From: Nitrospira sp. CG24A
GTDB lineage: Bacteria > Nitrospirota > Nitrospiria > Nitrospirales > Nitrospiraceae
DNA length: 59,861 nt
NCBI GenBank assembly: GCA_002869925.2
Contig: NEWT02000037.1
Location: forward strand, 102,574-162,434
Direction: 5' to 3'
The notes beneath the pieces are model-generated. The model had not been told where the DNA came from. It saw only the letters and a list, made by a program, of their open reading frames with translations, and ran no database searches. A program made the translations under genes and the position numbers. Position 1 is the first letter of the stretch, and each line of letters starts with the position of its first letter. This document shows, one piece after another, positions 1 to 6,806 of this stretch.

Positions 1-102
1 AATCTTCCAAAGGGCCAAACGTATTTCTTCGCCTTGTCCGCGCTCGACACCGCTGGCAACGAAAGCGTGCTGTCTGCCGAAATCAGCAAGAGCCTCTACT
101 AG
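1..102 (+). CDS. C-terminal end of a fibronectin type III domain protein (partial)
   Basis: Reading from base 1 gives 33 residues ending at TAG 100-102, containing GQTYFFALSALDTAGNES. The Y-x-F-A-L-S-A-x-D-x-x-G-N-E-S pattern is the F and G strands of a fibronectin type III domain, so this is the end of an exported or surface protein whose N-terminus lies outside the window. The palindromic repeat begins at the base after the stop codon. The full domain layout cannot be known from here. Confidence 0.75.
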   Translation, partial: NLPKGQTYFFALSALDTAGNESVLSAEISKSLY

Positions 103-278
103 CCCGCATTATTCATGACGCTTCTGCTGCAAGCGCGGATACGCGGCTGCGACGGGCAGTCTCGCCGTTCAGCCCTTCGACATACTGCACGAGTATGCCT
201 CAGGACTTCACGCCTCCGAGTGCCCGTCTCGCTTCGCGCTTGCACGCTTTCGCGACGAACCGTCATGAATAATGCGGG
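103..278. repeat. Palindromic element family I, copy 1 (176 bp)
   Basis: The ends are perfect 18-bp inverted repeats (CCCGCATTATTCATGACG at the left, its complement at the right). The body is an imperfect foldback with a central hairpin, CATACT-gcacg-AGTATG, at 181-197. Other copies lie at 5525-5713, 19432-19607 (opposite orientation) and 59763 to the window end. The element starts directly after the stop codon at 100-102. It has no coding capacity, so it resembles a non-autonomous MITE or REPIN-like element. Confidence 0.85.
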
Positions 279-279
279 C

Positions 280-472
280 TAGCGACCGCTGAAAAGGGGA
301 GCAGGGGAGCGGCCAGGTGCCCTTCTTGCTCGCAGAACGCGCACGATGAAACTGTGCTCGTTCGATGCGCGCAGTAAAGGGCGGCCTTGGCCACTCCCCC
401 TAAGAGAGGGTATAAGGAATCGGACGGCCCTCCCTGTGGCCTCGCTGGATGACCGTTTTGAGTAGCCGCTTG
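280..472. repeat. Palindromic element family II, variant core
   Basis: The ends (TAGCGACCGCTGAAAA at the left, TTTTGAGTAGCCGCT at the right) are degenerate versions of the family II ends. The interior differs from normal family II copies but is shared, nearly identical over about 110 bases, with 47227-47391 in the opposite orientation. A minus-strand ORF over 279-518 is made almost wholly of this repeat and is not considered a gene. Bases 103-592 are thus nearly all repeat sequence. Confidence 0.65.
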
Positions 473-504
473 TGAATAAGAAAGTGAGGAAGCGTTCTCT
501 CTGT

Positions 505-592
505 AGCAGGATGCTCAAATAGACGACCCAACAAGGCCGCAGGGAGTCCGGCGACTGAGAACGACGTTGGGCGGCTATTTCAGCATCCTGCT
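505..592. repeat. Palindromic element family II, short copy
   Basis: Inverted ends AGCAGGATGCTCAAATAG and CTATTTCAGCATCCTGCT flank a shortened core. The right end overlaps the TAG stop (591-593, read on the minus strand) of the SUMF1-like gene, so that gene terminates directly into the repeat. Confidence 0.75.
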
Positions 593-1388
593 AGGATTTG
601 GCGCAGCGGAAGCCCGTATAACTATTTCGAGTTTCAGGTGGGAGTCTGAAGCGGCCATAGGTCAGCAAATACTTCGGCAGATCTGACCACGACCCTCCAC
701 GTAGCACTTTGAACTGCCCCAGCTCGGGGCCTTGCGGATCCTGTCCCGGCGAGTCATCGTAATAGTTCACGGCGTACCAATCCTGCACCCATTCCCAGAC
801 ATTCCCTGCCATGTGATAGAGCCCGTAGGGACTCTTACCCTGTTCATAGGACTGCGCGGGCATCAAGACCTGGCTGTAGCTGAACCGCGCACCCAACGCG
901 AAATTGGCCAGATCCTTGTTGGGAACCCGATTGCCCCAGGGATAGAGCCTTCCATCCATTCCTCTGGCCGACTTCTCCCATTCCGCTTCGGTGGGAAGCC
1001 TCTTTCCCTTCCACCGGCAATAGGCATCGGCGTCCGACCAGTCCACGCCAATCACCGGCCGATCGTGATGCCGCGTTAGATCGACTGTGTCCCATTGCCA
1101 TGGAGCGGCTCGATTTGTCGCAGCGAGAAATGATGCATACTGCGCCGTGGTGACTTCATGGAGGTCTATAAAGAAGGCCTGCAGCCAGACTCGATGTTGG
1201 GGGCGCTCATCCTGCAGGGCCTGCATCCCATCCAATCCCATGGCGAACTCACCGGCTGGAATCTCGACCATAGGAGTTTCAGCAACAGCCGTCTGGTCCA
1301 AGGCTTTGGGCTTCCCGAACCGATCATGTTGAGCCTCACTGACAGAAACCATAGTAGTGAGACATAGAAGAATGCTCAAAAATGCCAT
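591..1388 (-). CDS. SUMF1/formylglycine-generating-enzyme-like domain protein, probably exported
   Basis: The protein has the full SUMF1 (FGE-sulfatase) fold signature: IPAGEFAMG near the start, DERPQHRVWLQAFFID, RLPTEAEWEKSARG, GLYHMAGNVWEWV, LRGGSWSD and the terminal GFRCA. True formylglycine-generating enzymes have two cysteines between RGGS and GFRC. None is present there, so sulfatase-activating chemistry is unlikely and a non-enzymatic or different role is more probable. The start is uncertain: ATG 1388 gives a hydrophobic leader ending S-E-A-Q, but that ATG lies inside a family II repeat, an upstream TTG at 1466 is entirely repeat-encoded, and no Shine-Dalgarno precedes any candidate. 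ATG 1352 would remove the leader. The 3' end runs directly into another repeat. Confidence 0.8.
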   Translation of the reverse strand: MAFLSILLCLTTMVSVSEAQHDRFGKPKALDQTAVAETPMVEIPAGEFAMGLDGMQALQDERPQHRVWLQAFFIDLHEVTTAQYASFLAATNRAAPWQWDTVDLTRHHDRPVIGVDWSDADAYCRWKGKRLPTEAEWEKSARGMDGRLYPWGNRVPNKDLANFALGARFSYSQVLMPAQSYEQGKSPYGLYHMAGNVWEWVQDWYAVNYYDDSPGQDPQGPELGQFKVLRGGSWSDLPKYLLTYGRFRLPPETRNSYTGFRCAKS

Positions 1389-1494
1389 CCAACGCGGCCG
1401 CAGGCGAGAGAAAACCGGAGGCGTAGCCTCTGGGCTACGTTGAGGATTTTGTCGAGCCGAGAACAAAGTTGGAGGCCTTTTTCAGCATTCTTCT
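1367..1494. repeat. Palindromic element family II, full copy
   Basis: Ends GAAGAATGCTCAAAAA and TTTTTCAGCATTCTTC are inverted. The central hairpin CGTAGCC-tctg-GGCTACG lies at 1422-1439. Compared with other copies (CGTACCC/GGGTACG) the fifth stem pair is changed on both sides, so pairing is kept. It lies between the methyltransferase stop codon (1497-1499) and the SUMF1-like gene, and supplies that gene's first codons. Confidence 0.85.
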
Positions 1495-1496
1495 TC

Positions 1497-2156
1497 TCAA
1501 TGAATGATTCCGCCGACCACCCAATGCCGATCATCAATGACATCAATCAACAGGCGCGTCAGATTCATCCGCGCCAACTGCGCGCCGATTTCATCTTCCG
1601 TAAATGCCGCGAGCAGCGAATTATAGAAATCTTTCCTGAGTATGTCCGGAGCATCGGAGGCATATCGATCGACGATAGCCTGCGCGTCTTCTGGCGAGTC
1701 CGGCCTCAATAAGTCCATCACGAGCACCGGAGAGCCTGGTTTCACGGCCAATCGCAACTTGTGCCAAAACTGCAGCGGGTTCGGCACATGATGTAACAAG
1801 CTGTTGGAAATAGCGGCATCGGCGACACTGACCCCGGCGAGGTCCTGAAATCGTTCACAGCGGAACGTCATACGGTCGGACAGCCCCGCTTTCCGGGCAG
1901 TGGCTTCAGCCAATCGCACCATCGGAGCCGATGCGTCGACACCAGTGATACGACAAGAGGGAAACAACCGAGCGAAGCGGATAGGGATATCGCCAGGGCC
2001 ACAGCCAAGGTCAAACACATGCCCCTCGGAAAAATCGGGGAAATAGTCGCGGAAGCGATCGACGAACCCCTGGTTCTCTTGTTCAAAATCTGCCTGTGCA
2101 TAGATACGCGCCTGCTCAGGATCGTCCATGAGTTCAGGTTCAAGGGTGCGGTTCAT
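1497..2156 (-). CDS. Class I SAM-dependent methyltransferase
   Basis: A 219-residue protein with the Rossmann methyltransferase core. Motif I is VFDLGCGPGD, the acidic end of strand 2 is ITGVDAS, and the motif IV region is DAAISNSLLHHVPNP, as in methyltransferase-11/25 family enzymes acting on small molecules. The substrate cannot be told. It is read with the MOSC and prmA genes in the same direction, with a palindromic repeat (2168-2232) between it and the MOSC gene and a family II repeat directly after its stop. Confidence 0.85.
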   Translation of the reverse strand: MNRTLEPELMDDPEQARIYAQADFEQENQGFVDRFRDYFPDFSEGHVFDLGCGPGDIPIRFARLFPSCRITGVDASAPMVRLAEATARKAGLSDRMTFRCERFQDLAGVSVADAAISNSLLHHVPNPLQFWHKLRLAVKPGSPVLVMDLLRPDSPEDAQAIVDRYASDAPDILRKDFYNSLLAAFTEDEIGAQLARMNLTRLLIDVIDDRHWVVGGIIH

Positions 2157-2167
2157 GGGCTCCTTGC

Positions 2168-2232
2168 TCTCAGCAATCAGCCGTCAGCAAGTCATCCGGA
2201 ATCGAAACCTGAACGCTGATGGCTGACAGCTA
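2168..2232. repeat. Palindromic repeat, CAGC(T/C)GTCAGC family, copy 1
   Basis: The left arm contains CAATCAGCCGTCAGC and the right arm GCTGATGGCTGACAGC, forming a foldback. The TAG stop of the MOSC gene (2230-2232) lies within the right arm. A second member lies at 40952-41052 between tdh and kbl. Confidence 0.7.
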
Positions 2233-2721
2233 GTCCTTCTTTTCAAGAACCACTTCGTCTCCTGGACGTACCACGCCCTCGCACAGTACTTTCGCGTAAA
2301 GCCGACTCCATCCCGGATTCAATTTCTGGGATACACGCTTGTAGTCTCTGTCCCGGAACCACTGCGCATTCTTCTCACAGGGAGTCGTATAACTCATGAT
2401 TTCTACCTGCACCTCTGGGCCAACATGAAGCCGATCCCCCGGTTTCAACTTCTCCCACTCAAGCCCGGCAAGTGTCAGATTTTCTCCGGAGGAACCAGCC
2501 TCAATCGAGTGGCCCTCGTCCTGCAAACGCTCGATTAGTTCTTGCGAATACAGACAAATTGCCCGATCCGGCCCGCCATGGAATTTCAGATTTCGTTGCC
2601 GATCTCCCTCGACTCCGGCTTTGGTAATCAGGGCTTCCAGCACCGGACGTTTCGGCACGCCGCCGTCCGACACACTGACCTGGCACACGTGGGGATAGGG
2701 TGGTCGTCCATTCTCAGACAT
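2230..2721 (-). CDS. MOSC domain protein
   Basis: From ATG 2721 the protein is 163 residues. It shows the MOSC (molybdenum cofactor sulfurase C-terminal) family pattern: an early VSDGGVPKRPV, then KFHGGPDRAICLYS, GSSGENLTLAGLEW, LKPGDRLHVG, and the conserved cysteine in YTTPCEKN. MOSC proteins bind molybdenum cofactor or transfer sulfur; YiiM-like members of this length reduce N-hydroxylated compounds. ATG 2721 is preferred over an upstream ORF start at 2796 because an AAGGG precedes it and it overlaps the prmA stop by 8 bp, which suggests translational coupling. Confidence 0.88.
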   Translation of the reverse strand: MSENGRPPYPHVCQVSVSDGGVPKRPVLEALITKAGVEGDRQRNLKFHGGPDRAICLYSQELIERLQDEGHSIEAGSSGENLTLAGLEWEKLKPGDRLHVGPEVQVEIMSYTTPCEKNAQWFRDRDYKRVSQKLNPGWSRLYAKVLCEGVVRPGDEVVLEKKD

Positions 2722-3604
2722 CGAGGCACCCTTCGCACGATTCCGCCATGAGCAAGTGCACCGCCACCCAGCCCTCTTGTTCACGCCGTTGCACAACTAA
2801 GGCCCTCACCTTAGAGAACATCTCGATCATCTCTTCCTCCTGCTCAAGCAGAATACCGGACAACAAGAGCCGCGCACCGTGGCCCACGTACCGCGCCAAT
2901 ACATCGCTCAGTTGCACCAGCGTCTGGCGATCGAGGTTGGCAAGAACCACATCCGGCCGCAGCGTACCCTGTCGGTCTACATCCTGTAACCTCCCGCACC
3001 GAACTTCGAGAGCGCTCCCAAACCCATTTTCTCGGGCATAGTCTCGTGCGCATTCCACCGCAACAGGATCGCATTCCACGCCCAAAGCCGACACGGCCCC
3101 AAGCCGTAACGCAACCATCGCCAGAATACCGCTCCCCGTCCCCACATCCAGCACGGATTCACCCCCGTGAATGAGGTCTTCGAGCCATTCCAACAACATC
3201 CTGGTCGTCGCATGATGGCCCGTCCCGAAGGCCTGCTTCGGATCGAGCACAATCTCAATATCCTGCGCCTGCAACACCACTGACTCCCAACTTGGCCTGA
3301 TCACAATTCGTCGGCCAATCCTGATCGGTTTCACCGATTCTGCCCACTGCCGGTTCCAGTCCTGATCGGGCAATTCCTCAACACGAATATCTTCCTCGCT
3401 GGACACGTTCGGATCAAATTCTTGTAGCACACGGAATAGACGAGCGCGCGCCTCCAGGCTCCATTGTGGTTTCGGCCAATAGAGATGGACCAGCCCTTGA
3501 TCCTCCCATCCTCCCTGGATCACAGGATCAGCTAACAGGCCAAGCAACTCTGCCGGATCGACAACGGTGCGAATCTGGACATCGATCCATCCTTCTGACT
3601 TCAT
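2714..3604 (-). CDS. prmA: Ribosomal protein L11 methyltransferase
   Basis: A 296-residue protein with the PrmA layout: an N-terminal substrate-recognition domain (first ~100 residues), the linker signature FGTGHHATTRMLLEWLE, motif I SVLDVGTGSGILA, the acidic ALGVECDP, and the post-motif DVVLANLDRQTL. It trimethylates ribosomal protein L11 in E. coli. Length matches the family (about 295). It overlaps the MOSC gene by 8 bp and is divergent from the MutS-like gene with almost no spacer. Confidence 0.92.
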   Translation of the reverse strand: MKSEGWIDVQIRTVVDPAELLGLLADPVIQGGWEDQGLVHLYWPKPQWSLEARARLFRVLQEFDPNVSSEEDIRVEELPDQDWNRQWAESVKPIRIGRRIVIRPSWESVVLQAQDIEIVLDPKQAFGTGHHATTRMLLEWLEDLIHGGESVLDVGTGSGILAMVALRLGAVSALGVECDPVAVECARDYARENGFGSALEVRCGRLQDVDRQGTLRPDVVLANLDRQTLVQLSDVLARYVGHGARLLLSGILLEQEEEMIEMFSKVRALVVQRREQEGWVAVHLLMAESCEGCLDV

Positions 3605-3652
3605 AATGAGCTAGAGTTGACGCACTCTCCCCCTTCCAGTAAGGTCGGCTTT

Positions 3653-5524
3653 ATGCTCCAGAACCAGCCTGTATCGCCTATGACGAAAACCCATGTGTTG
3701 ACACGCCTCGTCGCAAAACTCGATCGGACGATCGCCCTAGCCACCGCGGCTAGCTCCGCACTGACACGTTGGCGTCTCGTCTTGTTCATCGTCGGAGCGA
3801 TCTGCACGGTCGCCCTCTATAAAATGGGATGGTATCAAACCGGTAATGGGGCACTCCTCGCCTTCGTCGCCCTGTTTTTCATTGTGGCTTTGTATCATAA
3901 CAGGCTCGAAAGTCGCTTGCATCGCCTTCGTCTCTGGAAGCAGATCAAGCTCGTGCACCTCGCACGTCTTCGGCTGGATTGGCCGCACATTCCTCCTCGT
4001 CCCTCGAGCGCTCCCGAACAGCATCCGTATGCGAAAGACTTAGACCTGGTCGGCCCTCACTCGCTTCTCCATCTGCTCGACACCACCGTCTCCTCACATG
4101 GGCAAGCACGATTGGTATCATGGCTGCTTGAGCAACCACCTGAACTGGACCGATGGCTCATGCGCCGTCGACTCGTGCAGGAGCTCATTCCGAGATCGCT
4201 GTTTCGAGATCGGCTGGGGCTCGAAGCTCAGCTCATTGGCGAACAGGAAATCAACGGACGACGGCTAGAGGCAGTCCTGCAACATGCAGTCGGATTCCCT
4301 CACCTCACCACCGTCTTAGCGATTCAAACCCTGCTTGCTGCCATCACAATCGGGCTCGGGTTGAGTGCGCTGATTGACTGGCTCCCGAATTATTGGATGT
4401 GGTCCTTCGCCCCCTATGCTTTGATCTATTTCTGGACCGATCAGGGCGAAGAGTTACTGGAACATGCGGTGGGCGTGCACTTCGAACTGGAGAAACTGGG
4501 CGCCGTGTTGGGCTTTGTTGAACGACACGCTCGGCCTCGCCATACTGCGCTCGCCGACTTGTGGGCGCCGCTACTCATACCGGGAGTGAATCCTCCCCAG
4601 CTCGTCCGGCAAGCCGCTCGCATCCTGCATGCCATCAGCGTGAAAGCACACCCACTCATTCATCTGATCATCAACGCGTTCTGCCCCTGGGACTTGTGGT
4701 TCACCTATCGACTCCAACAGATCCAAGCTCAGGTCGCCTCCCATCTTCCGACCTGGCTGGATCGAGTCGCCGAAGTCGAGGCGGCGTCAGCACTCGCGAC
4801 GTTTGCCGCGCTACATCCATCGTATCACTGGCCAGCCCCGCTCGCTGCAGACCACAGTCGTAACGGAGCGCAGACCGGGCTATCGGCAAACAACCTTGCC
4901 CATCCACTCATTCCGGAGACACACAGAGTCTCCAACGATATCACCCTCGACACGTTGGGAACCGTACTCTTGGTAACCGGATCCAACATGTCGGGGAAAA
5001 GCACCTTCCTGCGAACTCTGGGCATTAATCTCTGCCTGGCCCAGGCAGGGGCGCCGGTCTGCGCCGATCTGTTCGAATGGACGTGGATACGCCTCGCCAC
5101 CTGTATCCGCGTGGATGACTCGCTCGAAGCGGGCTTGTCTTTTTTCTATGCCGAGGTGAAACGCCTCAAAAGTCTACTCGACGCGGCAACGGATCGATCC
5201 TGCGCGCCGGTAGTCTTTCTGATCGACGAGATATTCAAAGGCACCAACAATCGGGAACGGTTAATCGGAAGCCGTGCCTTCATCGCCGCACTCGCGCAAG
5301 GCAACGGGTTCGGCTTGGTCACCACCCACGATCTGGAATTGACCGATCTCGAGAAGACCGTGCCAAGATTACGGAACGCCCACTTTCAAGAAACAGTCGC
5401 AGCCGGCGCGCTTCAATTCGACTACAAACTCAGGCCCGGCCCCTGCCCCACCACCAACGCGTTGCGGATTATGGAGTTAGAAGGACTGCCGGTGCCCAAA
5501 GAGAGAGACGGACGAGAAGGTTAA
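3653..5524 (+). CDS. Membrane-anchored MutS-family ATPase
   Basis: The C-terminal ~200 residues are a MutS ATPase domain: Walker A TGSNMSGKST, the middle motif DDSLEAGLSFFYAEVKRL, Walker B VVFLIDEIFKGTNN, and the TTHD signature. The N-terminus has two hydrophobic stretches (LVLFIVGAICTVALY; ALLAFVALFFIVALY), and more follow in the middle. There is no MutS mismatch-recognition domain I, so this belongs to the short, membrane-attached MutS-like proteins rather than replication mismatch repair. Start ATG 3653 has AAGG eight bases upstream; a TTG at 3617 and ATG 3680 are alternatives. The stop TAA abuts a family I palindrome. Confidence 0.85.
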   Translation: MLQNQPVSPMTKTHVLTRLVAKLDRTIALATAASSALTRWRLVLFIVGAICTVALYKMGWYQTGNGALLAFVALFFIVALYHNRLESRLHRLRLWKQIKLVHLARLRLDWPHIPPRPSSAPEQHPYAKDLDLVGPHSLLHLLDTTVSSHGQARLVSWLLEQPPELDRWLMRRRLVQELIPRSLFRDRLGLEAQLIGEQEINGRRLEAVLQHAVGFPHLTTVLAIQTLLAAITIGLGLSALIDWLPNYWMWSFAPYALIYFWTDQGEELLEHAVGVHFELEKLGAVLGFVERHARPRHTALADLWAPLLIPGVNPPQLVRQAARILHAISVKAHPLIHLIINAFCPWDLWFTYRLQQIQAQVASHLPTWLDRVAEVEAASALATFAALHPSYHWPAPLAADHSRNGAQTGLSANNLAHPLIPETHRVSNDITLDTLGTVLLVTGSNMSGKSTFLRTLGINLCLAQAGAPVCADLFEWTWIRLATCIRVDDSLEAGLSFFYAEVKRLKSLLDAATDRSCAPVVFLIDEIFKGTNNRERLIGSRAFIAALAQGNGFGLVTTHDLELTDLEKTVPRLRNAHFQETVAAGALQFDYKLRPGPCPTTNALRIMELEGLPVPKERDGREG

Positions 5525-5713
5525 CCCGCATTATTCACGAGGGTTCGTGACGAAACCACCGAGACGCCAGGCGAGACGGGCGCGCGGAGCCGTGAGGGAG
5601 GGAGGCATACTGGAGACAGTATGTTGACCGACTGAGCGGCGAGCCCGCCCGCGCTAGGCTTGTCGCAGCGGCGTCTCGGCGGTTGCAGTAGAAACTTTCG
5701 TGAATAATGCGGG
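5525..5713. repeat. Palindromic element family I, copy 2 (189 bp)
   Basis: Inverted ends CCCGCATTATTCACGA and its near complement enclose a foldback with the central hairpin CATACTG-gaga-CAGTATG at 5606-5623. The left end begins right after the TAA of the MutS-like gene. The right arm (5654-5713) is read as the last codons of the membrane protein gene on the other strand. Confidence 0.85.
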
Positions 5714-6346
5714 TGAACGATCCTTGAGTACGAGCGCACCCCGATAGAAGAGATACATCCCGCCCATCTGGATCACGTGATAGATGTCATTGTGATTGAA
5801 GTGCTGATGGAGTGCGATCTCGTTGAACTGAGCGGCCGCCGCCAAGAAGCTTACCAGCACGCCTCCTGCCAGCCACGGAGCACTCCTGGCTCTCCGGGTA
5901 ATACCGGCATAAAACTGTAGCGCCACTATGCCCAGATTGGTGAAGGCGTAATCATAGATGACATAGCGAAAGTCATCGTGGGTCGCCATCCAGAGCGCAT
6001 AGACAATCAGTTGAACATAGGGAATCAGCAACGTGAACCGACGCAGGGACGGCACGATGCAGGCGCTGAGTGTGCCGACTAGCAAAAAGAAGCTTGCCAA
6101 CCCGACAGCATAGATGGTGACCTTCCACAATGACTGAAGTGCAGCCTCGCTGAGCAATGTCGAGAAGCCGTGAACCGTCCCGCCGGCGAGCGAAGCCACT
6201 CCGAAACACACGAACCCCGCGGCCCAGGAGCACACACTTGTCTGCGCGCCTCCCCACCCCACCCTCCATAGCCGCCATGCAAAGAACCCGCACAACACGG
6301 CAAGCACATAGTCTGTCACCATCGTGGTTGGTTCGGAGAAAGACAT
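5654..6346 (-). CDS. Polytopic membrane protein, possibly ceramidase-like (CREST) fold
   Basis: About 230 residues from ATG 6346 with roughly seven hydrophobic segments. Polar signatures are GGTVHG near the second helix, HDDFRYVIYDY, and HQHFNHNDIYHVIQMGG near the end. Conserved His and Asp in such helices recall the ceramidase/CREST hydrolase superfamily, but this is only a resemblance. It starts 4 bases after the stop of the upstream small membrane protein, so it is the last gene of the MoxR operon. The last ~19 residues (from PALFTK to the stop) are encoded by the arm of a family I palindrome, so the native C-terminus was probably replaced. Confidence 0.7.
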   Translation of the reverse strand: MSFSEPTTMVTDYVLAVLCGFFAWRLWRVGWGGAQTSVCSWAAGFVCFGVASLAGGTVHGFSTLLSEAALQSLWKVTIYAVGLASFFLLVGTLSACIVPSLRRFTLLIPYVQLIVYALWMATHDDFRYVIYDYAFTNLGIVALQFYAGITRRARSAPWLAGGVLVSFLAAAAQFNEIALHQHFNHNDIYHVIQMGGMYLFYRGALVLKDRSPALFTKVSTATAETPLRQA

Positions 6347-6350
6347 GTGG

Positions 6351-6806
6351 CTAGGACGGTCGCGACGACTGTATGAGTCGACCCCTGTGATACTGCCCAA
6401 AGGCGATGATGAAGCTCGCTAAGACCCAATGGAAGAAAATTGGAATGGTCCCGCCGAACCATCGTGCCTCTGGATAGAGACTCATGCGAATAATGTAGCG
6501 GAGAAGCATGGCGGCCAAATAGACATAGCCAAACCAAAGCACACCATGCCCAAACAGGGGCTTGGTCTGAACAAAGTAGCCCTCCCCACGGGTAAAGTCC
6601 CAACAGACTATTGTGCAGATCGCAATGATGAGTAACTGCGTTGGAAGTAGGATCGGATAGGGCAACAGGCCGGAGTACCACTCCTCCATCGGTGGAAGCC
6701 ACCGCACGTCAAGAAAGGCTACCAAGGATTGGCCAAGTACGCGGCAACAGAAGGCGAGCAGGAGGATCCACAGCAGCCCAATTAATCGACGTGGCGGATT
6801 CTTCAT
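6351..6806 (-). CDS. Small membrane protein coupled to the transglutaminase/oxidase fusion
   Basis: A 151-residue protein with four hydrophobic segments (LIGLLWILLLAFCC; LPTQLLIIAICTIVCW; VLWFGYVYLAAMLL; IFFHWVLASFIIAF). No family is recognised. ATG 6806 overlaps the stop of the upstream gene in an ATGA arrangement, a sign of translational coupling. A longer reading of the same frame up to 7415 runs antisense-free through the upstream gene and is a shadow extension. With the next gene it makes a two-gene membrane module attached to the oxidase; an electron-acceptor or partner role is a guess. Confidence 0.7.
   Translation of the reverse strand: MKNPPRRLIGLLWILLLAFCCRVLGQSLVAFLDVRWLPPMEEWYSGLLPYPILLPTQLLIIAICTIVCWDFTRGEGYFVQTKPLFGHGVLWFGYVYLAAMLLRYIIRMSLYPEARWFGGTIPIFFHWVLASFIIAFGQYHRGRLIQSSRPS

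Noticed and set aside
279-518. 79-residue minus-strand ORF
   Set aside because: Made of repeat sequence; a similar ORF occurs in the related repeat near 47.2 kb.
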